A DNA stretch of 64,000 bases, from the NCBI GenBank assembly GCA_019449415.1, contig JAGRPP010000017.1:347823-411822 (forward strand). The letters are read 5' to 3'. The notes under the pieces were generated by a model. The model worked only from the letters and a program-made list of their open reading frames with translations. It was not told the DNA's origin and did no database searches. The translations under genes were made by a program, and so were the position numbers. Shown here piece after piece: positions 23,180 to 30,809 of the stretch (position 1 is the first letter of the stretch; the number at the start of each line of letters is the position of its first letter). Origin of the DNA: Geothrix sp. Lineage in GTDB: Bacteria; Acidobacteriota; Holophagae; Holophagales; Holophagaceae.

Positions 23180-23214
23180 GCGGAACCCCGCACTGGGGGT
23201 GCGGGATTCCGCTC
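23178..23214. promoter_or_regulatory. Upstream activator palindrome, copy 1
   Basis: Inverted repeat GAGCGGAACCCCGCA (23178-23192), 7-base spacer, TGCGGGATTCCGCTC (23200-23214), one mismatch between arms. Left arm is identical to copy 2 at 28006. Its centre (23196) is 94 bases from the GG of the sigma-54 promoter. It overlaps the activator's stop codon and so could also act as a terminator, but no T-run follows. Confidence 0.72.
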
Positions 23215-23266
23215 AGGTGCACTGCGCGCTGTCCGCGCCGGCCTGCGTAATTGGGTGAATTGCTAT

Positions 23267-23303
23267 AAATTAACCACAAGGTCGGGAATGGCTCGACCCT
23301 TGC
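23267..23303 (+). promoter_or_regulatory. Sigma-54 promoter, copy 1
   Basis: TGGCTCGACCCTTGCT contains the invariant GG (23290-23291), N10 and GC (23302-23303) of sigma-54 promoters. AAATTAACC (23267-23275) ends 15 bases before the GG, as in copy 2; the intervening GGT and GAATGGCTCG are also shared. The leader to the first start codon (23412) is about 100 bases. Confidence 0.8.
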
Positions 23304-23411
23304 TCGACCTTGTCTGATCCTCGGCCCGTCCGGGGGCGGATGGTGCTCAATCCATCCGGAATGCGCCCTGGGCTGGCCCCGGGGCGACCCAGCCATAGGG
23401 AGGCACGCGCC

Positions 23412-24365
23412 ATGATCAAGCCATTCAGGAACCTGCTTCTGGCCCTGGTGGCCGCGACCGGCGCCCTGGTCACGGCCGGGGACGACCCCGCGCCGCTCTT
23501 CAAGCGGAAGATCGCCGTCCATCCCGCCCCCATGCTTGAAGATGTGAGCGGCCGGGAATACAAATTCCTCGTGGATCCCGCCAAGGTCAAGGGCACGCCG
23601 GCGGAGGCCTTCAAGGCGGTCTGGACCCAGGTGAAGGCCGCCGCCGCCAAGGAAGGCTTCACGGTCACCGAGAAGGAGAAGGCTCCGCTCAAGGTCGAGA
23701 TGACCACCAAGGAGTACCTGGACACGGCGGACCAGGCCCTCTGGAAGCGGGGCTACCTCATCCGCATCACCACCAAATACAAGGCCGGCATCGCCGATGC
23801 GAACGGCAAGGTGACCGTGAAGGCCATCCATGAGGACCTGGCCAAAACCCTGGCCGCACCTCTGGAAGTGGTGGGGGTCAAGGGCGAGCAGGAGTGCCAG
23901 GACAATGTCGGGCCCGGTCCCAAGGGCCAGCTCGTGGGCTACATCGAGAAGGGCGCCAGTTTCTCGGTGCCGCTGGACGACCTCGGAAGCCTCACCCTGG
24001 GCGACTTCGGGAAGTACATGCCCGAGCTGCTGAAGCTCGGCCTGCCGGCGCAGACGCGCATGGTTTCGAGCAAGGCCTACTCCTACCGAGTCCGCCCGGG
24101 CTATGTGGTGCTGCCGGGCACCGAGCCCTGCGGCGTCTCCATGGAAGGCTGGGCACTGAAGGAAGACGGCCCGATCTTCCTCTACGACTTTTCCTACGGA
24201 TACGAAGACTTGACGCTCTACGAGAACCCTGAGACCCACCTCCAGGGCGAACGGTTCCTGAGCAAGGTCCTGCGCGGCGACCTGGCCGGCCTGGCGCTCG
24301 CCGATGACGGCAAGTGGGGCGGATCCAAGGTGCGCGTCTTCATGAAGCGGCCCATCGGTCAGTAG
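23412..24365 (+). CDS. Exported CYTH-like (triphosphate tunnel fold) protein
   Basis: 317 residues from ATG 23412 behind GGGAGG. Signal peptide IKPFRNLLLALVAATGALVTAG. The region from about residue 40 has a CYTH-like order: an opening strand GREYKFLVDP, TKEYLDTADQALWKRGYLIRI (compare the family's Y-x-D-T-x-D-x-x-L...G-x-x-L-R-x-R), then GKVTVKAIHED. Later acidic strands are less clear. CYTH proteins bind triphosphates (inorganic triphosphatase, thiamine triphosphatase, adenylate cyclase, polyphosphate polymerase). A periplasmic member is unusual. First gene behind the first sigma-54 promoter. Fold assignment is from pattern only. Confidence 0.6.
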   Translation: MIKPFRNLLLALVAATGALVTAGDDPAPLFKRKIAVHPAPMLEDVSGREYKFLVDPAKVKGTPAEAFKAVWTQVKAAAAKEGFTVTEKEKAPLKVEMTTKEYLDTADQALWKRGYLIRITTKYKAGIADANGKVTVKAIHEDLAKTLAAPLEVVGVKGEQECQDNVGPGPKGQLVGYIEKGASFSVPLDDLGSLTLGDFGKYMPELLKLGLPAQTRMVSSKAYSYRVRPGYVVLPGTEPCGVSMEGWALKEDGPIFLYDFSYGYEDLTLYENPETHLQGERFLSKVLRGDLAGLALADDGKWGGSKVRVFMKRPIGQ

Positions 24366-24407
24366 CCAAGGGCCCCCATTCACCCCTTTCGAAGGAGAAC
24401 CCCCGCG

Positions 24408-25259
24408 ATGCGAATGTCGCTCACCCCATCCCTGCTGCGGACAGCCCTGGTCTGCACCTTCCTCCCCGCCTTCGGCGGTCAGGATCCCGACCTTCTGGAC
24501 AAGCAGTACGGCACCCTCCAGCAGCCCGCCTACATCAAGCACTACGAGGCCGACAAAGGCGGAAAGGTCCTGCTGAACCCCTACCTCCAGGTGGCCACGA
24601 AGGATCACCCCGGCATCCTGAATCCCAAGCACGCGCCGTACAACTGGGTGATTGATGCGGAAGGCCGCGTGGGCATCATCCAGGAAGCCGCCCATCCCCT
24701 GGGTCGCACCTACGAAAAGGGGTTCTACCGGCCCGAGGACAAGTCCAAGCGCAAGCCCGGCACCACCGAGAACTACGGGCATGTGTCGGCCCTGGCGGGC
24801 GGCATGGGCCGCATCAGCGGCGAGATCCTCTACGACAAGAGCACGAACACCTTCACGGTGAACAACAAGTCGGGCCGGTATTCCAAGAACAACGCGGACC
24901 GCACCCCCGAGCAGCTGGTGAATGCCGCCGGGCTGATTCGCGAGGTGGTCGATCCGGGTTCCGCCACCTGGGGCCCGGTGTTCTACCTGCTCGAATACGC
25001 CCCCGAGGATATCCGGGAGGAAAGCCTGAAACGGCCTGATGTGGCCTATGACGATGCGGCCAAGAAGAGCCGGCCGCACCTCATCGTGATGCCCGCGGCA
25101 CCGGCGGCTCCCAAGGATGCCAAGCCCGTAGCCAAGGCTGAAAACACCGAAGCCAAGCCTGCGGTCGCCGCGTCCAAGGCCCCCGCGCCCAAGGCTGAGC
25201 CCGTGAAGGGGAAGAAGGCCAAGAAGCCCAAGGCGGCCAACAACGACGATCCGTCCTGA
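24408..25259 (+). CDS. Exported protein of unknown function with Ala/Lys/Pro-rich tail
   Basis: 283 residues; AAGGAG precedes the ATG. Signal peptide SLTPSLLRTALVCTFLPAFGG. The folded part (about 25-210) has distinctive segments NYGHVSALAGGMGRISGEIL, NNKSGRYSKNNADRTPEQL and a YLLEYAPEDIREE end. The last 60 residues are a low-complexity alanine, lysine, proline tail (KAPAPKAEPVKGKKAKKPKA) that could span peptidoglycan or bind polyanions such as polyphosphate. I do not recognise the family. It sits between the exported CYTH-like protein and the exported pyrophosphatase and should be co-expressed with them. Confidence 0.7.
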   Translation: MRMSLTPSLLRTALVCTFLPAFGGQDPDLLDKQYGTLQQPAYIKHYEADKGGKVLLNPYLQVATKDHPGILNPKHAPYNWVIDAEGRVGIIQEAAHPLGRTYEKGFYRPEDKSKRKPGTTENYGHVSALAGGMGRISGEILYDKSTNTFTVNNKSGRYSKNNADRTPEQLVNAAGLIREVVDPGSATWGPVFYLLEYAPEDIREESLKRPDVAYDDAAKKSRPHLIVMPAAPAAPKDAKPVAKAENTEAKPAVAASKAPAPKAEPVKGKKAKKPKAANNDDPS

Positions 25260-25307
25260 GGCCTGTCCCGACCGCGCCTTCCAACCATTCCAAGGAGTTG
25301 AGCAGAG

Positions 25308-26105
25308 ATGAGAAAGACACCGCTAGAAAAGACCGTTGCCACCCTGTTCGGACTGAGCCTGGCCCTTTCCGCGACCTGGGGACTGAGCGCCCTTCCCCTG
25401 TCCGGCGCCGAACCTGGGCCCGGGGTAACCCCGCAGGTCTCCGTACTCAAGGGGGAGAAGAACTTCTTCACGGGCTATGACACCCACAATGTGGATGGCA
25501 CGGTCAACGCCGTGATCGAGATCCCCGCCGGCACCACGGCCAAGTACGAAGTCAGCATCAAGACCGGCCTCATCGAGCTGGAGCAGAAGAACGGTGCGCC
25601 CCGGTTCGTCCAGTACTTGGGCTATCCCTGCAACTACGGCAACATCCCCCGCACCATCCTCTCCAAGCAGAAGGGCGGCGATGGCGATCCCGTGGATGTC
25701 CTGGTGCTTGGCTCCGCGATTCCCACCGGATCCGTGGTGAAGACCCGGCCCATCGGGATCCTCAGCCTCGTGGATGGCGGCGAGATTGACGACAAGGTCA
25801 TTCTCGTCCAGGAAGGAAGCCCCTTCGCCAGCTGCAAGAGTGTGGACGAGCTGGACGCGAAATTTCCCGGGGCGACCACGATCCTGAAGACCTGGTTCAC
25901 CTCGTACAAGGGGCGGGACAAGAAGGGCAACCTGATCCTGAGTTCCCCCGGATTCAAGGGGCGCGCCGAGGCCATCCGGCTCATCGGGGATGCGGCCCTC
26001 GACTACGAGCGCTCCGTGGTCACCGAGGCCGACAAGCGGGCCCTGGACGAGAAGGGCAACCCCCGCCTGTACCGCTGGGCCGGCGCCAAGAACCTGGGCG
26101 AGTGA
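25308..26105 (+). CDS. Exported family I inorganic pyrophosphatase
   Basis: 265 residues; the catalytic core starts near residue 50 after a hydrophobic leader (TVATLFGLSLALSATWGLSA). Family I landmarks: EIPAGTTAKYE (substrate-binding K and E), LGYPCNYGNIPRT, and the signature GDPVDVLVLG with its metal-binding aspartates, then DDKVI. Hydrolyses pyrophosphate to two phosphates. Soluble Ppa enzymes are normally cytoplasmic, so the leader is notable and suggests release of phosphate in the periplasm. Neighbours on both sides are also exported. Confidence 0.87.
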   Translation: MRKTPLEKTVATLFGLSLALSATWGLSALPLSGAEPGPGVTPQVSVLKGEKNFFTGYDTHNVDGTVNAVIEIPAGTTAKYEVSIKTGLIELEQKNGAPRFVQYLGYPCNYGNIPRTILSKQKGGDGDPVDVLVLGSAIPTGSVVKTRPIGILSLVDGGEIDDKVILVQEGSPFASCKSVDELDAKFPGATTILKTWFTSYKGRDKKGNLILSSPGFKGRAEAIRLIGDAALDYERSVVTEADKRALDEKGNPRLYRWAGAKNLGE

Positions 26106-26128
26106 TCGCCGCGTCACCAGGAGTCTCC

Positions 26129-26578
26129 ATGTCAGTCACCCATTGGCTCATGCCCATCGCCCTGGTCAGTCCCGTCCTGGTGGCCCAGGACACCCGGGAG
26201 GTCGAGGCCTTCGTGAAGGAGGCCGTCAGCTTCGCCAAGGCGAATCCCCGTGATGCCTTCCTGAACGAGGTCTCGCGTCCCACCGGGCGGTTCAATGTCC
26301 AGAAGACCAAGCGGCTCTACCTCACGGTCTACGATCTCGACGGCAAGGTCATCGGCCACGGCAAGAAGACCCAGGAAGTGGGCGGCAACCAGTTCGCCGC
26401 CAAGGACAAATCCGGAAAGCTCTACATCCAGGAGCGGATCGGCCTCGCCCGCAAGAAGGGTGGCGGCTGGGTCGAGGAGACGAAGATCAATCCCGCCAAC
26501 ATGCAGACTCAGGTGAAACGGACCTTGGTCGCTTTCCAGGGCGGCATGGTCATCTGCTGCGGCATGTACGAAGGTTAG
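26129..26578 (+). CDS. Small exported single-Cache-domain protein
   Basis: 149 residues from ATG 26129, behind AGGAG. Signal peptide VTHWLMPIALVSPVLVAQ. The body matches the sCache_2 layout: N-terminal helix VEAFVKEAVSFAKANP, strands LYLTVYDLDGKVIGHGKK, GKLYIQERIGLARKKGGGWV and a NPANMQTQVKRTLV...GMYEG end. Cache domains bind small ligands extracytoplasmically, usually in receptors; here there is no signalling domain, so it may be a ligand-binding partner for the operon. A hairpin follows. Confidence 0.75.
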   Translation: MSVTHWLMPIALVSPVLVAQDTREVEAFVKEAVSFAKANPRDAFLNEVSRPTGRFNVQKTKRLYLTVYDLDGKVIGHGKKTQEVGGNQFAAKDKSGKLYIQERIGLARKKGGGWVEETKINPANMQTQVKRTLVAFQGGMVICCGMYEG

Positions 26579-26606
26579 CCGGGTCCTCCAGCCAGGCTGA
26601 TCCCCA

Positions 26607-26631
26607 GGGGGAGCGAGTTTATCGCTCCCCC
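26607..26631 (+). terminator. Hairpin between the Cache and phosphatase genes
   Basis: Perfect 10-bp stem GGGGGAGCGA/TCGCTCCCCC with loop GTTTA. No T-run, so it may only partly terminate or stabilise the upstream message. Confidence 0.55.
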
Positions 26632-26650
26632 CTTCCAGTTGGAGGCCCCC

Positions 26651-27175
26651 ATGCTCCGTTCCCTGCTGCTCTCCTTGATCCTGAGCCTCGCCCTTGGGGC
26701 CCAAGACACGGTGGTCGTGTTCCTCCGGCACGCGGAGAAGGCCCACCGGGGCGATACCGCCCTGCTGTCGACCCAGGGCCGCCGCCGCGCGGACGCACTT
26801 CCCGGCGATCTGGCGGCCTACCATCCGACGGCGCTGTTCGCCTCGAACCTGATCCGCACCCAGCAGACATTGACGCCCCTGTCGCAGCAGCTCGGCCTTC
26901 CGATCCGAGTCTACGAACGGGGAAGCGAGGGCGCGCTCGGTCGCCACCTCCTCATCCAGCATGCGGGCCAGGTCGTGGTGGTCTGCGGCCACTCGGACAC
27001 CCTGACGGATCTGGTGAGCGCCCTGGGCCACCCGGACACCTTTTCCGAGGTCACATGGTTCGATCGATTCTGGGTGCTCCGGGTCAAGCCCGGCGGCGGA
27101 ACGCCGGGCCTGGAGGAATGTCGCCAGCGGCCCCTGCCCCCAGATCCAGCGCCCGCCCAGGTGGCCAGGCCGTGA
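26651..27175 (+). CDS. Exported histidine phosphatase (phosphoglycerate mutase-like fold)
   Basis: 174 residues from ATG 26651 behind GGAGG. Signal peptide LRSLLLSLILSLALGAQD. Catalytic RHAEK (FLRHAEKAH) follows the first strand; the second histidine is in VVCGHSDTL; arginines in SNLIRTQQT complete the site. SixA-like in size. Periplasmic location suggests a broad phosphomonoesterase that frees phosphate. Its stop overlaps the next start. Confidence 0.85.
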   Translation: MLRSLLLSLILSLALGAQDTVVVFLRHAEKAHRGDTALLSTQGRRRADALPGDLAAYHPTALFASNLIRTQQTLTPLSQQLGLPIRVYERGSEGALGRHLLIQHAGQVVVVCGHSDTLTDLVSALGHPDTFSEVTWFDRFWVLRVKPGGGTPGLEECRQRPLPPDPAPAQVARP

Positions 27176-27975
27176 AGCCGTCGGTCACAGCCCTTCTGTT
27201 GGCCACGGGCCTACCTCTGCTGTCCTGGGGACCGGAAGGCCACCGGTTGGCCGCAGAGGCCTCTCTCTCCACCCTGCCGCCTGGCCTCCAGAGCTGGTAT
27301 GCCGGGCGGGAGCCGGAGTTTCTCCTGGCCGCATTGGAGCCAGACCTATGGAAGGACCAGGATCCCGCTGAAGTCGGCCGCCACCGGATCTACAGTGAAA
27401 CCTATGGGGGCGCCGCCCAGGTGCCGCTGACCGCCGCGAAAGCCCGCAGCCAGGTGAGTGCCTGGGCCTTCGAGCAGAGCGGTCAGCTCCCCTGGGTGGT
27501 CGCCGAGCGGTACGCCCTCCTCGTGAAAGCCTTCCAGTCCAGGCGGCCCGAGGCGGTGGTGACGGCCAGCGGATGGCTTGGCCATTATGTCGCCGATGCC
27601 CAGGTGCCCCTCCACACCACCCGGAACCGGAACGGCAAGCTGACCGGGCAGAAGGGCGTGCACCGGCGCTGGGAGATCGATCTATTGCGCCAGGGTGTCG
27701 AGAGCCTCCCCGATCTCCGCCTGGCCGCGGTGCCCGCAGATCTTCCCCGTGCCGTGTCCAGTTGGGTGGTCGAGAGCCATGCCCTCGTGCCAGCCCTGCT
27801 GGCGGCGGACTCGGCAACCCCCCGACAGGGCTTCCGAAGGTCCCCTTCGGCGGAGGAAGGCCCATGGCACGAGCAGAAGGCGGTGGCTGAGCGGCAGCTC
27901 CGGCGATCCGCCGAACGCACCGGCGACCTCCTGCTGGCGGCCTGGGTGGAGGCTGGGCGCCCTTCGCCGCGCTGA
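27172..27975 (+). CDS. Exported S1/P1-type nuclease (zinc-dependent phospholipase C fold)
   Basis: 267 residues from GTG 27172, four-base GTGA overlap with the previous gene. After the signal peptide the mature protein would begin at or near W in SWGPEGHRLAAEAS; N-terminal tryptophan is a zinc ligand in this fold. Further ligands: HRIYSE, GHYVADAQVPLHTTRN and HRRWEIDLL. Family members hydrolyse single-stranded nucleic acid and 3'-nucleotides, or phospholipids. Together with the histidine phosphatase and pyrophosphatase it would convert extracellular nucleic acid or phosphodiesters to phosphate. Confidence 0.8.
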   Translation: MKPSVTALLLATGLPLLSWGPEGHRLAAEASLSTLPPGLQSWYAGREPEFLLAALEPDLWKDQDPAEVGRHRIYSETYGGAAQVPLTAAKARSQVSAWAFEQSGQLPWVVAERYALLVKAFQSRRPEAVVTASGWLGHYVADAQVPLHTTRNRNGKLTGQKGVHRRWEIDLLRQGVESLPDLRLAAVPADLPRAVSSWVVESHALVPALLAADSATPRQGFRRSPSAEEGPWHEQKAVAERQLRRSAERTGDLLLAAWVEAGRPSPR

Positions 27976-28005
27976 TGCCGACCCAGGGGCCCCCGCCCCT
28001 TCCGC

Positions 28006-28042
28006 GAGCGGAACCCCGCATGGGGTGTGCGAGATTCCGCGC
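28006..28042. promoter_or_regulatory. Upstream activator palindrome, copy 2
   Basis: GAGCGGAACCCCGCA (28006-28020), 7-base spacer, TGCGAGATTCCGCGC (28028-28042). Centre 28024, again 94 bases from the promoter GG. Right arm differs from copy 1 at two positions. Confidence 0.72.
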
Positions 28043-28094
28043 AAAGCCATTGCTGCAGTGCGGCTGTCGATGTCCTATCTAAAGGTAATCAAAG

Positions 28095-28131
28095 AAATTA
28101 ACCTTCTGGTAGAGAATGGCTCGGGGCTTGC
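28095..28131 (+). promoter_or_regulatory. Sigma-54 promoter, copy 2
   Basis: TGGCTCGGGGCTTGCT with GG (28118-28119), N10 and GC (28130-28131). AAATTAACC at 28095-28103 ends 15 bases before the GG, as in copy 1. Leader to the porin start is about 100 bases. Confidence 0.8.
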
Positions 28132-28232
28132 TGTTGAAGAAACGGCCCCGGGTCCACGCCAGGGGCGACACATCTACTCCCCCACCGGCAGGCCCGCGTG
28201 ACCTGCGTTCAAGCTCACCTAGGAGCGAACCC

Positions 28233-29558
28233 ATGAAAGCTCTCATCTCCCCCCTGGCCCTGACCCTGATGGCCGGCCCGCTCTTCGCCCAGACCTCGGC
28301 GGACACGGACCAGCGCCTCTCCGATCTCGAGAAGAAGATCGAAAAGCTGACGAAGCTCGAGACCAGGAAGGACGACGCCAAGGACAGCGGATTCACCGTG
28401 AAGTTCGGTGGCCGCTTCCACCTGGATTCCGTCTTCTTCAACGGCAACGAAAACCGCCTGGCGAACGGCACCCAACTGCGCCGCGCCCGCATCAGCTTCA
28501 AGGCCACCTTCGGGAAGAACTGGCTGGGCGAGGGCGACTACGATTTCGCCGACAGCACCGCGTCCATCAAGGACATGTGGGTGGGCTACCAGGGCTTCAA
28601 GAACACGCTGATCCAGGTGGGCCAGTTCAAGGCCCCCTTCGGCTTCGACACGCTCAGTTCCTCGAACGCGATCTGGTTCACGGAGCGCTCCTACAGCGAT
28701 GTCTGGACGCCGGACCGGCATGTGGGCATCGCCTACCAGACCTGGGGCGAGCGCTGGCAGACCAAGCTGAACTTCTTCGGCCAGGCCATTGACGACACAA
28801 ACAACGCCGGTTCCCTCGACACCAACGGCTCGGATCAGGGCTGGGGCTACGCAGGCCGGTTCACCTTCGCGCCCGTGCTGGTCTCGGAAACCAAGGCCGT
28901 GCACTTAGGCGTGGCCACCACCTACCGCAAGCCCAACGCCGACTACAGCACCACGGCGCTCACCCCCCTGGCGAGCCTGCAGTACATGGTGGATCTCTCC
29001 GGCCGGCCCGAGGCGGGGAAGATCAGCAAGGCGAAGTTCCTGAACGCGAAGATCTCGAATGTGGACAACTGGAAGCAGTACGGCGCCGAGCTGGCGGGCG
29101 TCTGGGGCCCGTTCTCCTGGCAGGGTGAGTACCAGCAGACCAAGGTCTACCGCCGCGCCGCGGTCGGCACTGGCGCCGCTGCCCTGGCCAGCGTGGTGGA
29201 TCACAGCTTCGCCACCTACTACGGCCAGGTGTCGTGGGTCTTCGGCGGCCAGCGCACCTATGAGGTCAGCGACGGCCTCTTCGGTAAGGTGGTGCCTTCC
29301 AAGAACGGCGCCTGGGAAGTGGTGGCGCGCTACAGCAAGATGGACCAGGACGACCTGACGGCCCTGGATGCGGTGAAGGGCGGCGTGGCGAAGAACATGA
29401 GCCTCGGCCTGACCTACTACATGAACAAGAACATCCGCTGGATGATGGATTACACGAAGGTGGACAACAACGAGAACGCCAAGCCCAAGGGGGTCTACGG
29501 CGGCATCGTGAACGACGACTTCGCCTTCACCAGCCTCCGCCTGCAGGTGAATTTCTAG
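28233..29558 (+). CDS. Phosphate-selective porin, OprP/OprO family
   Basis: 441 residues from ATG 28233 (AGGAG seven bases before). Signal peptide KALISPLALTLMAGPLFAQ, a short coiled coil (QRLSDLEKKIEKLTKLE, about 28-45; OprP-family proteins often start this way), then a 16-stranded barrel with FGGRFHLDSVFF, RRARISFKATFGKNW, and QVGQFKAPFGFD motifs, ending in F. OprP takes up phosphate and OprO polyphosphate/pyrophosphate in Pseudomonas; lysines and arginines in the barrel suit an anion channel. Directly behind the second sigma-54 promoter, so likely the entry pore of the system. Confidence 0.88.
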   Translation: MKALISPLALTLMAGPLFAQTSADTDQRLSDLEKKIEKLTKLETRKDDAKDSGFTVKFGGRFHLDSVFFNGNENRLANGTQLRRARISFKATFGKNWLGEGDYDFADSTASIKDMWVGYQGFKNTLIQVGQFKAPFGFDTLSSSNAIWFTERSYSDVWTPDRHVGIAYQTWGERWQTKLNFFGQAIDDTNNAGSLDTNGSDQGWGYAGRFTFAPVLVSETKAVHLGVATTYRKPNADYSTTALTPLASLQYMVDLSGRPEAGKISKAKFLNAKISNVDNWKQYGAELAGVWGPFSWQGEYQQTKVYRRAAVGTGAAALASVVDHSFATYYGQVSWVFGGQRTYEVSDGLFGKVVPSKNGAWEVVARYSKMDQDDLTALDAVKGGVAKNMSLGLTYYMNKNIRWMMDYTKVDNNENAKPKGVYGGIVNDDFAFTSLRLQVNF

Positions 29559-29572
29559 TCCTGGATCCGGCC

Positions 29573-29603
29573 CGGAGGAGTCCCCATCGCGGTGACTCCT
29601 CCG
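29573..29603 (+). terminator. Hairpin after the porin gene
   Basis: Ten-base arms CGGAGGAGTC/GACTCCTCCG with an 11-base loop, 15 bases after the porin stop. No T-run. May reduce but not block transcription into the next genes. Confidence 0.5.
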
Positions 29604-29658
29604 ACCGCCTCCGGGAGGCGCGAGCCCAAACCATCACCCTCTGGCCTCCGGGATATCC

Positions 29659-30270
29659 ATGAGCAAGGCCGCTCCCTTAGACATGCCCCGTTGGGAATGG
29701 CGGTCCTTCGCTCCGTCCTTCGACGCGTTCCGACAGGATCACCCTGAGTTGTCGGTCTCTCCAACGGTCACTTCGCAGGATGTCTGCCTCCTGTGCCGGA
29801 TGAGCATGCACGATGTCCAGATCCAGGAGGGCACGGTGCGGCTCAAGTGGCGCAAGGAAACGGGACCCGGCGGCTTGGAACTGTGGGATCCGGTCCTCTC
29901 CGCCGGCTTTCCCTGCCCGCCCTCGGTGGTGGCGCGACTCTTCGAGGCCTGGGGTCTCCCGGCCCCGAGGCTGGACCGATCCGAGTACACCCAAGCGCAG
30001 TTCATGGAAACCATCTTGCGGCATACCCCCGAGGTCCATGCCGTCAGCATCTTGAAGCAATCCGAAATATTTGAACTGGATGGCGTCAGCGGCGAATTCG
30101 CCCGGCTGACGATCCGCCGAGCCAGGGTCGAGTGCCTTTCCGTGGAGCACGAAGATCCTGACCTGACCCTCCAGGTCATCGCCCGCCTGGGACTCCGAGC
30201 GCGAGGCAACACCAGCTACCCGCAGGGACTCAAAGACGCCCTGCGAATCCATCCCACCCCAAGACACTGA
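29659..30270 (+). CDS. Divergent CYTH-like protein, paralogue A
   Basis: 203 residues, cytoplasmic (no signal or membrane segment). Segments align with the protein at 34523: VQIQEGTVRLKWRKE with VKVRDGLLDIKTKV; GLELWDPVLSAGFP with GYEIFQPRGKFQFP; FELDGVSGEFARLTI with FTIDGIICEYAQVWF; ECLSVEHED with ESACAESEN; GNTSYPQGLK with PNTNYLKAAK. The alternating charged strands and the late E-x-E strand suggest a triphosphate tunnel fold without the canonical E-x-E-x-K opening (here WEWRSF). Function unknown. Immediately upstream (14 bases) of a canonical CYTH gene. Confidence 0.62.
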   Translation: MSKAAPLDMPRWEWRSFAPSFDAFRQDHPELSVSPTVTSQDVCLLCRMSMHDVQIQEGTVRLKWRKETGPGGLELWDPVLSAGFPCPPSVVARLFEAWGLPAPRLDRSEYTQAQFMETILRHTPEVHAVSILKQSEIFELDGVSGEFARLTIRRARVECLSVEHEDPDLTLQVIARLGLRARGNTSYPQGLKDALRIHPTPRH

Positions 30271-30284
30271 ATCGGAGCCTCGAC

Positions 30285-30758
30285 ATGGCCAAGGAAATCG
30301 AACGGAAGTACCTCGTCAACCTCGCCGCCTGGAAACCCCAGAGTGAAGGCACGCACTTCAAGCAGGGCTACCTGAACTCGCAGAAGGAACGCGTCGTCCG
30401 CGTGCGCATCGAGGGGACGAAGGCCAAGCTCACCATCAAGGGCATCACCACGGGCGTCACCCGCGCCGAGTTCGAGTACCTGATTCCCGGGGAGGATGCC
30501 GCAATCCTCCTGGACAACCTCTGCGAGCAGCCGCTCATCGACAAGCACCGCCACAAGGAAGTCCACGGCGGGAAGACCTGGGAGATCGATGTCTTCCATG
30601 GCGAAAACGAAGGCCTAGTGGTGGCCGAGGTGGAGCTGGCGTCCGAAGGTGAGAAGATCACGCTGCCGGACTGGGTCGGCGCGGAGGTCTCCAGCGATCC
30701 GCGCTACTTCAACTCCAACCTCCTGAAGCACCCCTTCAAGAACTGGACCAAGGCCTAA
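30285..30758 (+). CDS. CYTH-domain protein (class-IV adenylate cyclase/triphosphatase family)
   Basis: 157 residues, typical of stand-alone bacterial CYTH proteins. Canonical opening E-I-E-R-K at 4-8 in EIERKYLVN, then RVRIEGTKAKLTIKG (R-x-R and K-x-x-I-K strand), and C-terminal acidic strands WEIDVFHG and VVAEVELASEGE. Such proteins hydrolyse inorganic tripolyphosphate or related triphosphates with Mg or Mn. GGAG precedes the start. Located in the phosphate locus with two divergent relatives, consistent with triphosphate processing in the cytoplasm. Confidence 0.9.
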   Translation: MAKEIERKYLVNLAAWKPQSEGTHFKQGYLNSQKERVVRVRIEGTKAKLTIKGITTGVTRAEFEYLIPGEDAAILLDNLCEQPLIDKHRHKEVHGGKTWEIDVFHGENEGLVVAEVELASEGEKITLPDWVGAEVSSDPRYFNSNLLKHPFKNWTKA

Positions 30759-30768
30759 TCCCTCCTCC

Positions 30769-30793
30769 GCGGGCCACCCCACCGGTGGCCCGC
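30769..30793 (+). terminator. Hairpin between CYTH and permease genes
   Basis: Perfect 10-bp stem GCGGGCCACC/GGTGGCCCGC, 5-base loop, then ACTTTC. Weak tail. Confidence 0.55.
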
Positions 30794-30809
30794 ACTTTCA
30801 GGTTCCGGC

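Larger units (their letters stand above)
27976..28232 (+). other. Regulatory intergenic region upstream of the porin gene
   Basis: 257 bases without a gene. Holds the second activator palindrome and the second sigma-54 promoter (own entries). The 52-base linker between palindrome and AAATTAACC box has the same length as in copy 1 but little sequence identity. Confidence 0.75.

Noticed and set aside
23178..23214. Palindrome read simply as the terminator of the activator gene
   Set aside because: No T-run, and the second copy has the same 94-base distance to a sigma-54 promoter; a dual role is still possible.
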